Shown: one piece after another, positions 1 through 12,720 of the stretch
How the letters are laid out: each line of letters starts with the position of its first letter
How positions within the stretch are numbered: the stretch's first letter is position 1
Assembly: GCA_963682055.1 (NCBI GenBank)
Contig: OY821748.1
Coordinates: forward strand, 5,366,343-5,430,342
Direction of reading: 5' to 3'
Source of the DNA: Primula veris
Lineage: Eukaryota; Streptophyta; Magnoliopsida; Ericales; Primulaceae
Length of the DNA stretch: 64,000 bases
Made by a program: the position numbers and the translations under genes
Notes under the pieces: model-generated
What the model was told of the DNA's origin: nothing
Database searches by the model: none
The model's input: only the letters and a program-made list of their open reading frames with translations

Positions 1-211
1 CTGCGGTTTAAACGCGTTAATTCTAAAAAAAAACCACTCAAAACCTAAAATTCTTCAATTTAGTTAAGAAAAAATAAATTTCTCACATATTGATACAAAC
101 GCAAAACCAACTCTATGGACCGTTATTTTATAACCAAAATGTTTACAATTACAATTATGTTGCTAAAAAATAATCATGCAATGGTTTTTATTAAACAGAT
201 TCAGTGATTAA

Positions 212-903
212 TGGCGAGTGAATGTCAATGTCCCCTCGTCCGGACCGATATCACCACGGAAACGAACAAACCGGGGCCCTATATAGTGGATGTCTCACCA
301 CCCCGGCTCATTACCAAACGGGGTGAAGCTGGGCCGGCCCAAAGAAGCGTATCGAGTACGCTTCACCAATTAATGCTGCTGCTCCCCTGGGAGACTCTCC
401 TGGCGTTTCATCGACGTGGCCCAATCACATGTCACCTCCCTGTGGGCCCCGGAAGAGGACAGTACCCTTGTCAGAGCCATGAATGACCTAACGCCGTTGG
501 ATCAACATCTTACAGTACAGTGATCCAATGGCTAATACACCTCTGATCACACTATAAATACCCCCTCTAATACCACTAAGAGGGGGACACAAATACTGGG
601 AGGAGAGATAAAGCTTAAATAACCCGGACCCCCAGAACACTGCCTGTACCATCCGATACTACGATCCGTAACCGGCCCGGTCCCTCACTCTTAATTATAT
701 TCCTACTTTCAGTTAACACCGATACTGACTTGATCGTTGGAGAGGGAAAACCTGATACCAACCCCGGGCCCCTGTTTGTTTCTTGCGTAGGCACGAAGGC
801 CACCCCGTCACCATAGCCGACGTAAATCACTCCGGATACCTCGGAAGATCGGAGCCGACGCGAATTGAGTAAGGCGAGCTTGGGAAGAAAATCAGGCTCG
901 CCA
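212..903 (+). mobile_element. Solo LTR of a Ty3/gypsy element
   Basis: This 692-bp segment aligns end to end with the two LTRs of the gypsy element at 42273-49534. It starts TGGCGAG and ends CTCGCCA, so it has the usual TG...CA termini. It is flanked by a perfect 5-bp direct repeat, ATTAA, at 207-211 and 904-908. No internal gag or pol sequence follows, which is the signature of a solo LTR left by recombination between two LTRs. A promoter-like TATA motif (CTATAAATACC) lies near 551-561, matching the same place in the full element. It is more diverged from the two intact LTRs than they are from each other. The small open frames here are not genes. Confidence 0.9.
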
Positions 904-3900
904 ATTAAACTACATGAATAACTATTATATGTAATGTTTTAAACCTATTATATTTATGTATGATGCGTTATTGAACATATATATATAACTATTTATGTTT
1001 TTTGTAGTAAAACTTACATTAATTTTTGACGTCGGCGTTTACGATTTAGTAAAGCTCCCATGAAAATGCTTCAATGACGTTTTAGCGTTTTAAAACATTG
1101 GTTAGCACTGCTATTTTAGCAAAGACGAATTAGTTGATAACCTATGGCCCATATTTTCATGTTCGATTTGATCTCTTAAAATATTGAAATATCATTGTGG
1201 GCACTGAGCAGGTTAAGGAAAGAATTAGTAGAAATGTCGTTATCTGATTAATAATATCATGAATTATTAAATTTAAGATAAAAAAAACCCAATAATTGAA
1301 CTAAGGTCCATACCGTGGGCCAGTATATCATCACAAATTCGAAATGGGTGTTACAATAAAAACAGCGAGTTTGAGTGCTATTCCCTTATATCTTATCCGT
1401 TGTCAATTTCAATCATGCATGTGGATAACATATACAGAACATTAATTTATTATGTTTCTCTTTGATGATACGCACATTATACAGAATTATGTCTTACAGT
1501 TTGGATATACACTTAAGGCCTCGTTTAGTTGTCGGATTACGAATTTTCAGGGCTATGAGTCTTAGAGGGTTAAGAAAAGATGATAGGGTTGGTAATAAAA
1601 TGAGTTAATCTAATACACCGTTTGTTTACATTAGTATTAAAGATGAGTATTTTATTTAATTTACGATTATACCACATAAAAGAACGTGAAAAAACATGAA
1701 AATGAGTAGATATAAAATGAAATGCTAGATGATTATGGGTAATATAGTGACCGGACTAATAAATAATATTACACCTCACTAGCTATTAGAAATACCTCTT
1801 TTGGACATCATTTGAAGCCACGGGTCACTAATAGTCCCGTCGACATTTTAATTACAAAACGCCTGACTTGTGAATCCAGTAGTATTTATACTCACATATC
1901 ATCTTAATCACACTTTAAGCAAATAAGGCCTTACAGTTATAATATGAAATTTCATATTATTAAGGAACGACAATCGAAAAAGTCCACAATCTTTTAGGGA
2001 CGGCCATGTAGTGGTTTTTAGTCATTAGCCCGTTTTATTTAAGTGCATAAGTATGGATTTAGTATTTAACTTTGTAATCTACACCATATGGTCCATTCTG
2101 TTTGTCGAAAGTTAAATTTCCTTTTCCAAAAATAATTTATATTTTTAGAGGATTTGCATAACTTCCCTTTTATGACTCATTTACTTTAAATATGAGTAGA
2201 TTGTTTTAAAATTGTACACACATCAGTTTTTTTATCAATTATATTAAATTTACATGAACTCAAATATCTCTCAAATATAAATAATCAAAATGTTCACTTA
2301 TAATTAAAATAATAATTTATCTCTCTTATTTTTCTCTAATTCTCTCTATTTTATTTGTACTTTTCACATATAAATTAATAAAATAAAAAAAAGATGAGTT
2401 GTATAGTTTTGATAGAGAAATTGATAAAAAAAACTGATAATTTGTATAAAACAAAACGTTTACTTATAAGTTGTAAAAGTGTATATTTTACTTTAAATAC
2501 GATAAGACTTGTAAATTATTTAATATGATTGTTCTAGTAAATTAATTTGGGTTGAAAAAAATTGATATAAATATATTAAAATATAGTAATATTTAGTTAT
2601 GATAATAAATTTGATAGGTTAAATATAAGTAAAAGTGTAAGTAAACCGATGCAATGATTTACCTAAATAAGACAATGAAGTTGAATTAGTACTTTGATTG
2701 GAGTTCCCCACAAACCACCGTTCATTGGATTGCTGTCTTGTCTAACTCTAGAATATGTTAAAAACATTTCAATGTCATATCTAAGAAACCAAGATGAATT
2801 GTTTTCTACCCTTTGATATTTAGTCCTTATATTTAGTCCTTTGACAAAAAAAAAGTGAGATGATTAAAGAACTTGTTGTTACCATAGATACATTCTACTT
2901 GCTTCAATCTTGTTAATTAGTAGAGTACATATTTTCAGAATTGGTATGTAAAACATCACAATTTTCAAGTTTATTAGCACAAATCTTGGTTCCGCCCACA
3001 GATTTAAGAGATAAGAAAACAAGACCCGTCTCTTGCTAATACTAAAAAACGCACTACTTAGGTGACTTGTCTAAATTTATTTATTTATTTTGTTAATGAC
3101 TATTCTGAAGGTAGAAAACGTCAGCCAATTGTTACTGTCGATTTCTACACTAAATATAATATGAACTTAAATAAAAGGGGAACAACGATAGAAAGTGACC
3201 CCCTTTGAACAACGATTTTAAAAGGGGAACTATTTTACATCACTACATGAATACATCATTTAGGAGAATTTATGGCAGATAAATTATAATGTTAGCAATT
3301 AATTAAGAACATCAAATAAATTGTTCGAAACTAGTTGGTTTATGTTAGATATGTCACATTGGGGTATATGGTTTCGATTGGAATGTATTATATCGAGGCT
3401 AATTATTCACAAATTAATAACATGAACTTATAATTGAATCTATTTTTAATCAGTATTTTAGTGTAAAAGGGGAATACAAATACTCTCTCGTTAGATTAAC
3501 ATTAATCTGAAACCGATACAGTAAGTAATAAACCGAAATATTTTGAGACTAAACCAAACTACTTAAAATTTCAACCCATATTCAAAATTTATAAAATAAC
3601 GTGGAAGAAATTACAAATCAAAGCACCAGAGAAAGATACAAGAACCTCAAATAAATTAAAACAAATATATCCGGTAAAAATATACAATTAACATTAACAT
3701 ATACTCCTAACATTTTCTAATAACAATAGAAAAAATAATAACTTTAGAAATAAATAATCTCTCAAAATAAAAGAATTTTTAATGTACAACCAAACTGTTG
3801 AAAATAAAAACCAAACTAAACCAAACCAAACCAAAACATTGGATTAGTTCGGATACGCATTACGATATTGTACTTGGAGCCTTTTATTTGTATTAACTTG

Positions 3901-4800
3901 TCGATGTAGCTAGTTTTAGAGGGAGTATTTTGTATTGATACAAATATCAATTTCGCTTAGGCCATTTGAAGAAAAAATTACAAATGGAAATCGTAAAAGG
4001 TCAAAAAAAATTAATCAGGAACAATTAATGTTGAGCTGAACAGTGAACCCTACACAAAATTGTTTGTAAAAATGAGTTCTAAATTCTTACTTACTAAAAC
4101 AACCTTTATAAATTTTGTTTGTTCGAAATTAATTTCACTCTATAAGTAGGTTCCACAATGAGCTAAATGACACACAAGAATCATCGACACGTACCCATGA
4201 TAGGTCCCAACCCCCACCAGTCACTTTGACCTTCATCAGATTAAAGAAACAAATAAAATAAATAACGAATTTACAATTAAATACTATAATTAACCATAGT
4301 CATGACCGAATATGTTTGCTTTTGTTTGAAATTTTCAGAAAGAATGAAGCTATAGCAAGAAACGATTTGACAGATAGTAACTTCTTATTGAATCTGAGAA
4401 AATATATAGTATGTTCAGTTCAAGATTTAATAAAAAAATTCGATTTAAATTTGGCCAAGTGAACTTTAAATGAAAGATAAATGAGTTCAGAGCATACCAC
4501 GTACATGAAATTCAAAATAAAAATGGCTATAACTAGTTTATGGCATCTGTCTAGAGTTTTTACTCAATTTGTATTATTTTAAGCCCATTTTTTCCTTAGA
4601 AAGTTTTCCCACCGGTAACGTATCCTTCAAATATTGCACCCGTCTTTTCTCAAACAATTCTTGACCACCCTTACCTATAAACTATAATCTATAATTCATA
4701 ATAATTCACTATTCATTTATTTATATAAAAAATAAATATCTATCGAGTATATTCTACAAACATCCCTAAATGAGTCAATCATTGTCATGTAAATTCAAGT
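904..4800. other. AT-rich intergenic DNA, no gene seen
   Basis: About 3.9 kb of AT-rich sequence with no open frame resembling a protein and no splice-compatible chain of exons. A segment near 1517-1935 starts with a GGCCTCGTTTAGTTG-like end and closes near AATAAGGCC, so it may be an old hAT-type MITE, but the terminal repeats are too weak to be sure. Short A/C-rich runs occur near 3800-3835. Nothing else is supported. Confidence 0.5.
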
Positions 4801-4802
4801 AA

Positions 4803-4990
4803 AAACAACTACGAAACTACGTGCAGTTTTAACCGGGCAATGACTTTTATTAAAATTATCGAAATGAATTTTTTTTTTAAGTTAATCATATAGTTTAAAC
4901 ATTAAATTATATGATTTAGTTTTGAAATTTTTCATTTCGACAATTTTGATATATGGTGTAAGACGATAAAAATTAGTTGTAATTTTATAA
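4803..4990. mobile_element. Stowaway-like MITE, degraded copy
   Basis: The core ACGAAACTACGTGCA followed by an ACCGG stretch and an ATTATCGAAATGA motif is shared with segments at about 23381-23580, 37049-37275 and 57836-57980. The better-preserved copies begin with CTCCCTCCGTTTCC-like ends and finish in the inverted equivalent. This copy lies just upstream of the TSJT1-type gene and has lost its clean ends. Family assignment rests on the terminal sequence and size. Confidence 0.5.
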
Positions 4991-5074
4991 ACCACACTTA
5001 ATTAGAAACCTACACTTTCCCAAAACAAAATCTTAATAAACGTCAAAATATGACGACAGTTCCCAAGCCTCTTC

Positions 5075-5083
5075 TTTATAAAA
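5075..5083 (+). promoter_or_regulatory. TATA box of the TSJT1-type gene
   Basis: TTTATAAAA lies about 103 bp before the ATG at 5186, with a pyrimidine-rich CT stretch between them that fits a short 5' leader. No competing TATA-like motif is closer. It is a motif-and-position call only. Confidence 0.5.
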
Positions 5084-5185
5084 TCCCTAATCCCCCTTCC
5101 ATCATTTCTATCCCACGTCCCTTCTCTCAATAATACTAAAATAATTTTGTTTCGTATTGATACTTAATTAGTGATTATTATAAAA

Positions 5186-8100
5186 ATGTTGGGAGTGTTT
5201 AGTAGCTCGATCGTATCGCCACCGGATGAGCTGGTCGCTGCGGGGAGCAGAACTCCGTCGCCTAAAATAACGGCGGACTCGCTAGTGAAACGGTTTCTTT
5301 CTGGAAACTCGTCGGCAGTGTCTGTTCAAGTCGGAGAGGATGTTCAGCTGGCTTATACTCACCAGAACCAGTCTCCTTTACAACCAAGGTAGTATATAAC
5401 TATTTATTTAATAGATTTTTTAAGAAAAATAATTAAAGCTACAATACAGAGTTCTCAAACAGATCATAAATGAAAATCACTGTTCAAACCATAGAAATAA
5501 TGGTTTCGGTCCGGAAGACTTTACTTCATGTTAGGGACCAATTATATAAATCTTATTATTTATATAATTCTAATCAGACCATAATCTAAAATATGCATAT
5601 CAAATTAAATTATTGAAACAAAAGACAATCCCCAATCTAAGTGGTAACAGTACTGTGTTTTAAATTTAAGAATTTAATCTAATATTAATATTATTATTAA
5701 TATACGTGTTCTGAAAAAATAAAGCAAAGGGAACAAAATTGAATTTGATTAACTAGTTTATCTAAATTTATCGTAAGTCTCAAGTTTTATATGAAAATAT
5801 TAAAATAATGTTAGTATCTCATATAACTTGTATGTTAGATTTTTTTATTTATTTTTTATAATTTAGTAACCCTTTATTCGGAGGTAACCCACGGGCGTCA
5901 ATGATCGGTGGTGAGCGTGATATACTAGAGTCTCAAACACTTGGACCAACAAACTTTCTAACTCTTCTAAATATGTTAGATCGCTATGCCTCTATAGATA
6001 GTAGTATATTTAGTGATAACAAATAACTTTTAGGGGTAAAATAAATCTTATTAGAAAATAAAATAGCTCATGATTAATTATCTTTGTTTAATTAAATGGA
6101 AATTTACTCAGTTTTAATTTTAACAAGTACTTAGGTATTAAGTATATAATATTCTTTAATAAAAATTAAAAGTCAATAGAAATTAAATTTTTATAATTAA
6201 AATTTTCCTTTTTTTCAGAAGAAATAGGTTTAAGACCTTGATATTATGAGAAATTATGAGGACTTGTTTTAACTAGCATGTCAGCCACACGTAGGATATA
6301 AAAAAAAATTGAAATATAATTTTTCATTCTGACATCAAGCCACACACGTAGCTGATCATCTTGATTTCAGTGAGCTTTGTTTTTTGAGTTTGACTCTAAC
6401 TGTATTTGTCACTTTTGATGTTGCTTATTAATGGCAATTTACGGTTATTATGACAAAGCTTAATTTGTTGTTTGTGTCTTTCTATTTAATTTCTGTCCAA
6501 ATGTTAGGACCTTGGATTAGAAAGATTTCAACAAATTAAATACTTTTGAAGTTAAATTATATGCACGCACAACTTTTGTAGTACCTTGGACTTATTAGGA
6601 ATTTGACAATTATAACTTCAATAGTTATAACCAATATTGTTCTAAAAGGCGTGTCTAAATGCAAATTAGACACAACCTTTTGACAATTATGACTTTAATA
6701 GTTATAACCAATATTGTTCTAAAAGGCGTGTCTAAGCGTAAATTAGACAGCATCTAGACCGTAGGCGGCGGAACCTAACAGTTTAAGAGATTAAACGGAT
6801 TAAGCGGATTGAGTGCAAATTAGACACCGCCTAGACGGTGATTGGATGCTAGATGACCAATTTGACCTAAAATCGAATTGCATATTTTAGAACATTGGTT
6901 ATACCCAGTACATATTTATGTATTTGGTTGGTACTTCTGGAAAGCAAGTCATAGAATAGAAAGAGAAAATAAATAACCATTTAGAGTGTACGTAAAACAA
7001 ATCCATGAAACCGGACGTTAAATATGAGACGGATGGGAATTATCACAACTCTGTAAAGCAAGTGAGCATAGAAAAATCAGAACAATCTAGAATTGACGTA
7101 TATTCTTATGTGATAAGTCTATAGTTCATAGTTGGAAATTGGAATACGAAAGTTTATGGAATTTTTAAGTTATACAATTAATTGTTCATTAGTGTAATTG
7201 ATTTGAGTATCTATTTATATGTTTGGTAACAGATTTTTTGATCCAAAATCAGATTTTAAAAATCTGTTTTAATAATCCACTGAAAAGCTGGATTTGAAAA
7301 ATATGAATTTTTTAAGCTTTTTCAGCATAAAAATCATATTTTTAGAATCTGGATAATCTGACTTGCCAAACACCGACATATTTTTAAATTCTAAAATTCA
7401 AAAATCAAGTTAAAAAATATGTTGTCAAACGGACCTCTAATGTACGTACAAATCATTTAGATAGATATTCTAATACCTGATTAAACTATTCTATAATTAA
7501 TTGAGTATCTATTGAAATGAATTTTTAGTAACAACTAACAAGTAGTATTTGTTGCTATCTGGTTACTTTTATTTTAGAATGACTTTCTTTTTTGAAATTC
7601 GAGGACTAAAGTTACAAAACTAAAATTCTGATTGAAAAAAAATGGGGAACAGGTTATTTGCAGTGAAAGATGAGATATTTTGCCTATTTGAGGGAGCACT
7701 TGACAACTTGGGGAGCCTAAAGCAACAGTATGGGTTAGCAAAATCAGCAAACGAAGTCGTTTTGGTTATTGAGGCTTATAAAGCTTTACGTGATAGAGCA
7801 CCTTATCCACCCAGCCATATGGTGGGACACCTTATCGGCAATTTTTCCTTTATTGTGTTTGACAAATCCACCTCTACTTTGTTTGTGGCTACTGTGAGTT
7901 ATTTCTTTCACCTAATTAACATCTCATTTTAATTATGAAATAAATGTAAATATGTGTGTAATGTAGATAGATATACCAAATTTAGTATAGGTCTGACTTT
8001 ATTTCACAACATTGTTAGTGATAACATCGAGTCATAAACGCTAAAAAAAAGTTTACGATACAAAGAAACATTTGGTATAGCTTATTCTAATAGCAGATGA

Positions 8101-9245
8101 TTGTCGCTAACTTTAGCAACATCGTAGCAACAAAATTTGCTAATGTTCTATTACTAAATTTAGCAACACTTGTCACTTACTTTAACAATACATTACGATA
8201 GTATGATTGTATCTTGACATTTTAGTGTAGTGTTTAATGTTCATTACTTTGAACTTCTTACTAATACTGCATCACTTATGGTCTGTTTGTGGGATCCTTA
8301 ATTCCTAATATTCATAATATTTTAGGAAATTTGTACTATGTATCAATCTTCATGGAATTATGTATTTCTTAACCACTCAATGAATTTACTTCCCGTACGA
8401 AAAGGCTAAAGTTACTAAATTTGCGTTTCATTACTAATTGACTATGCATGTTTTGGACATGTTTAGGAATTTTCTTTTTTGTTACTTGAGTTGAGGATTG
8501 ATTAAATATTTTGTTTCAAAAAAGAAAGATTAAAGCTGGAATATTGGTGAAACAGGATCCATATGGTAAGGTGCCTTTGTATTGGGGAATCACTGCTGAT
8601 GGACAGGTGGCATTTGGTGATGATGCTGACTTGCTTAAGGGTGCTTGTGGCAAATCCCTAGCATCATTTCCCCAAGGTGTGTTTTATAGAATTGTTTTAA
8701 CAAAATTTAGTTTATTTTATGTACTTTACTATTCTAGGGAATTTATAATTTATGGTATTACTGAATTATGCTACAGGATGTTTCTACTCCACTATAGATG
8801 GTGAATTGAGAAGCTATGAATATCCCAAGAACAGAGTCACTGCTGTTCCAGCCACTGAGGAAGATTTTTGGGGCGCAAAATTCATGGTAATAAAACTTAT
8901 GTTTCAAAAAAAGAAATTCCATATATTTTTCTTTTACAATTTTGAGTTGTCTACCACCACTATTTTACATAACGTGTTTATTAAGGTGTCATGAAAAAGA
9001 CATTAAAAATAAGCACAGGCTAGATTCATGAGAGTAACCAAACAAAACGATAATTATCAAGACTTGTTAGTATGTGTCATTGTCCAATTTACCTTTGTTG
9101 TATCACTTGGATTAGGATATTGATAAATTTTATAAATCTCAAATGTTGGGAGTCACTATCGTAAACCAACTATATCCAGGAATCATGAAATTTTTGTGGA
9201 TGATTTCAGGTGGAGGGCCAAACTGCTATTGCCGTCACAAAATAG
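5186..9245 (+). CDS. TSJT1: Stem-specific TSJT1-like protein (YGL/LRDR, aluminium-induced family)
   Basis: Five exons join in frame to 236 residues: 5186-5388, 7653-7893, 8556-8676, 8777-8886 and 9210-9245, all with GT-AG borders. The N-terminus (MLGVFSSSIVSPPDEL) is the conserved start of plant TSJT1/aluminium-induced proteins. Exon 2 holds the two family hallmarks, YGL (QQYGLAKSANE) and LRDR (ALRDRAPYPP), and exon 3 has LYWGITADG. The family has a class-II glutamine amidotransferase-like (DUF3700) fold, responds to stress, auxin or stem development, and has no settled catalytic role. Length is normal for the family (about 230-255). The ATG at 5186 is preferred over an in-frame upstream option because it gives the conserved start. 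The last exon codes only 11 residues plus stop. Intron 1 is long (2.26 kb) and carries a tandem repeat and a MITE. A polyadenylation-like AATAAAAG lies near 9488. The gene appears intact. Confidence 0.9.
6603..6757. repeat. 77-bp tandem duplication in TSJT1 intron 1
   Basis: Two adjacent copies with a 77-bp period, beginning TTGACAATTAT at 6603 and 6680, share AGTTATAACCAATATTG and AAAGGCGTGTCTAA blocks with a few substitutions. The sequence just downstream repeats the TTAGACA...CTAGAC theme. Probably a small local duplication of repeat-derived intron sequence. Confidence 0.8.
7213..7380. mobile_element. Small hAT-like MITE in TSJT1 intron 1
   Basis: The left end reads TGTTTGGTAACAGATTTTTT and the right end CTGACTTGCCAAACACCG, which are imperfect inverted matches (TGTTTGG/CCAAACA). 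Repeated CAGATTTT/AAATCTG stretches inside allow extensive hairpins. A related segment lies in ECR1 intron 1 (59480-59697). No target duplication is clear. Confidence 0.5.
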
Positions 9246-11515
9246 AGAAAAATAAATCTCCACAAATTTTGCTTTTAAATAGTTGAGAATTAAAAGCAAT
9301 GAGTTGGAGAAGTTGAACAATGGCGTCGCTTTTGTAACTTTGTTGATAGAAAATAACAAATCAGAATGGGTTGTGCTATTTAGTTTCTTCTTGTTGTTGT
9401 TTTTTTCCTATTTCTTTCCGGTTTAGGTTGCCTATCTTTTCGGTTTTCATCCATCCATGCTGTACTTCCTGCTATCCTTCTTGTTGTAATAAAAGTTTGG
9501 ACCTAATTGAAGGGTAGTGAGTTTGTGATTTATCTCAAGTTTTAATTTTTGTGCCAATCCGCATATAAGGAGAAAATTCTTGAGTAACTGTTAGAAATTC
9601 AGTATGGTAGAGCCGAAGGTATATAAGCAAGTTTTTTTTTTTATTTAAATAAGTACTATATACAAGCAAGATTGGTGGCACTTTTCAGTATGTTAGAGCG
9701 GAAGGTACTATAAATAAGGTCGTTACGACAATTCATTATTAGTAAAATAGTGGGTTTACCCACCAATTTATATATATAAAAAAAAATTGGTCTGGCACTT
9801 TTCAAATGTTGGAGCAGAACTGATGTTTCCTTTTAGCTTTAGGTTCAAAATATGCAAAATTCCTGCATATTTATGGCTAGTGTAATATCAAGTGTCCGAA
9901 CACCGAAGCAATTTATCAGTTGTTGTATACTTAGTATTTTGTCATTCGTTCACACCAATAGTTTCTTACTTCGGGGACCAAAACTAGTTGTATTGAAATA
10001 TTGAATCGACATACCACCTATATATTGAGTTGGAAGCAAAAAGATGATAATAGGTTGAATAACATACCAACTGTTTGACAAATACGTACTAAAGACTTAT
10101 TTTACTTGGGTCAAGCAGAAAAACCTCTTGATTCTTCAATATGTTACCTTGATCTTATAAATCTTGTAGTTTTAGTGATCTTTGAATCTAAATTCATTCG
10201 TGTCATGCTTTAAATATTCCATTTTGTTCCTTTTGCAATTGATACGAAAACTATCTTTGGATTAATTAAAATTCTGTACTTTTTGCATGTACGTACTCAA
10301 GTCATTTCGCCTATCCCGATTCATTCCTAAATATGAATTCTGCATATCTTATAGATGTATGATAAGTTATATAAGTTATATAAATCATGTGTGTATTTAT
10401 GTATGTGTGTGTGTCTTTGCGTGTATAGATGTATAAATGGAAGATCATGAAATATTTTGGACTATTTGATGGTTTTACCACTTCACCTCATGAATTCAGT
10501 TACTATTTGACATCAAAAGTATGTCGTTATATACACCAGAGATCTACCCTGTTTATACTCGGAGTCATCAGAGTATAATTTCTGTGATTACATTGATTGA
10601 TCCCTCCGGCAAGTAATTTTTTAGAAAATTCCTCTTACCAATGGACGCAGAGGGAAGATCCATGTGATAACAACATCTACATATTTTACTGAAGTACGCA
10701 TGACATCAACAATTTTACGGGTCGTCTTGCTGGAAGAGTAGCAAGTGGATCGGCTTTAGATCTGGATGGTATTGTACGGGCTTTTCTGTTGGCACTTCTA
10801 AGCTTAGTTTTTTTTTATAGCTTTTTTGGCTAACGATGGACCATATTTCGCTGGTCAGCTCACAAGGTTCTTCGCCCGGAAAAATCTAAGTTTTTAGCCA
10901 GACGCATCCTCCTTTTTAATAACCTTTCAGCTTAATTGGTTTCTTAACAGCTGCAAGCAAACACGCCCTAAGTTTATTATATATGATTTACTGATGTATC
11001 AGGATTTTACTTTGCTGGCCTTCTAGACTAGTGTGTTTCGTCGGATTAGATTTCAAGAAGCAAAATTCCTAGTCTTTGAACTCAAATAGTTGAACTATAT
11101 GGTATAGGCGTAAATTAGTTTTGGATATTCTTGAATTTGTGCCAGAAACAATTAGCCCAAAGGACAGCTGCCCATGGTACATAAAACTAAAAGAAAAATA
11201 GGATTAAATTGAATAGTCAAGTGACTCACGTCCAATAGGATCCAGCAGAAGAAGGAATTGTTTAGAGTAACAAGTTTAGAAAGGAAGAAAAAAAAACGAA
11301 AAATAATCGCTATTCAAGTATGAATAGTTGCGCGGAATGGTGTTTAAATCTGGTACTTGGTTTTTACTTTTGTTAAATTCTTTATAAATTTTCTTTTGCA
11401 GGTCTTTTAGTCATGGGGACGTTGTCCAGTTCTAGGAGCTGGAAGTAAGAAGATTTTGTTGGTTTGTTACTATTTCGAATACAATAAATGAAAAGACAAT
11501 AAAATAAAGAAGACA
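9246..11515. other. 3' flank of TSJT1 and intergenic DNA, no gene seen
   Basis: The first ~250 bp are likely the TSJT1 3' untranslated region. Two diverged copies of a short segment with CAGTATG(G/T)TAGAGC near 9600 and 9687 are followed by a weaker third near 9795. A TG-rich run lies near 10390-10430. I see no coding frame with recognisable protein character. Confidence 0.5.
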
Positions 11516-11518
11516 GGA

Positions 11519-12720
11519 ACGCAATGGAAATAAACAATTTTATTTTTCACAATTGGAATATAAATTACAATTCCTGACTCAACAAATAAATAAAACTGCT
11601 GGACTGTAATAAGGAAACTGCCGGACTGTTATAAAGAAACTGCCGGACTGGTTTAACAAAGAAACTGCCGGACTGGTTTTACAGAAACTGCCGGACTGGT
11701 TTTAACAAACTGCCGGACTGGTTTTAAACAAACTGCCGGACTGGTTTTGAATAAAAGAAACTGTCGGACTGGTTTTAAGAAACTGTCGGACTGTTTTGTA
11801 ATAAAAGAAACTGCCGGACTGGTTTTAACAAACTGCCGGACTGGTTTTAACCAATAAAAAACTGCCGGACTGTTTTTGACAAATAAAAAACTGCCCGGAC
11901 TGTTATTAAATAAACTGCCCGGACTGTTATGTAAATACTGGAAATTAAATTACAGGAAAGTAAATTACAGAATAGGAAAGACTGAAATGTAAATTACAGA
12001 AACTAAAGGTACTGGAAAGTAAATACAAAAAGGAAACAGTACTGAAATTAAATGGACAGAATAATAAAGGACTGAAAATTAAATAACATAAATTAAAAGA
12101 ATAGGCAACTGCTGAGCAGTTTCCCTTAAACAATATTTCTCGAACCACATTTAAAGGTTTCTGGTTTCGGGACTTTGTTCCCAAGGTACAACTTCTATCT
12201 CAGAGTGGCTCGTATGGAAACCGGCACCGAACCACAGGTCGAGCTGTTGGTGGTGCGGTTTTCTCTCTCTATATGATGCTTATGCTGTGTTGTGTGTTCT
12301 GGTGTGTTTGAATGAGAGAGGGAGGGCTGTCTTTTATAGGCTCTACTGAAACCGCAGCCATAAATATATGTCATCAATTCTGGGAGTTACACCCCCAGAA
12401 TCCGCTCACTTTAATTCTGAAACCGCAGCAATCAATTTCATTTATTGCTGGCGTTTCTCCTGCTGGAAACTTTAGGGACTGCTTTTGTAATTTATACAAA
12501 ACTCCCTATTCGGGTTTGGACCCAAGACCCAAGACCCGAGACATTCCCCAAATCCCAAGCCCACGCCCGTGCCCACGCCCGTGCCCGTGCCCGTGTCCAA
12601 GACCCGAGACCCGATACACGAGCGAGCGCGCGTGTGTGGTACACACTAATACTCTTAGGTGTATGTGAACATGTTAGTTTAATAACTACATGGGTTGGTA
12701 TGGTATATATATTGTAAGAT
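11519..12720. mobile_element. Probable non-coding retroelement remnant
   Basis: This block stands out by composition: an A-rich part, a 14-copy minisatellite (11592-11935), a second degenerate run of GGAAAGTAAATTACAG-like units (about 11940-12090), then a CT/GT-rich part with a C-rich run of CCCGTGCCC-like units at 12541-12597. It ends near a TGTAAGATTAACTC motif. It has no gag or pol frame and I could not define LTR ends or target duplications, so the retroelement assignment is a guess from texture. Confidence 0.25.
11592..11935. repeat. 14-copy minisatellite with an ACTGCCGGACTG core
   Basis: About 14 tandem units of 22-29 bp share the core AAACTGCCGGACTGGTTTTAA. The core is strongly conserved, with occasional C/T change or an extra C (GCCCGG in the last two units), while the A/T spacer varies in length. 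The array starts with a variant unit (CTGCTGGACTG) and decays into A-rich DNA after 11935. Confidence 0.9.

Noticed and set aside
615..830. Minus-strand frame in the solo LTR (with relatives at 42677-42865 and 49246-49434)
   Set aside because: The same non-coding LTR segment gives a similar chance frame in all three LTRs. Similarity reflects LTR ancestry, not protein conservation.
7642..7932. Separate 96-residue protein starting at the ATG at 7642
   Set aside because: It is exon 2 of the TSJT1-type gene. The ATG lies before the splice acceptor at 7651-7652, and the tail after 7893 is intron.
11592..11935. CRISPR-like array
   Set aside because: The units are 22-29 bp with A/T spacers of a few bases and no unique spacers, in plant nuclear DNA. 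It is a minisatellite.
12312..12717. Overlapping frames with Pro/Arg/Cys repeats
   Set aside because: Produced by the C-rich CCCGTGCCC repeat; two frames are open at once and neither resembles a known protein.
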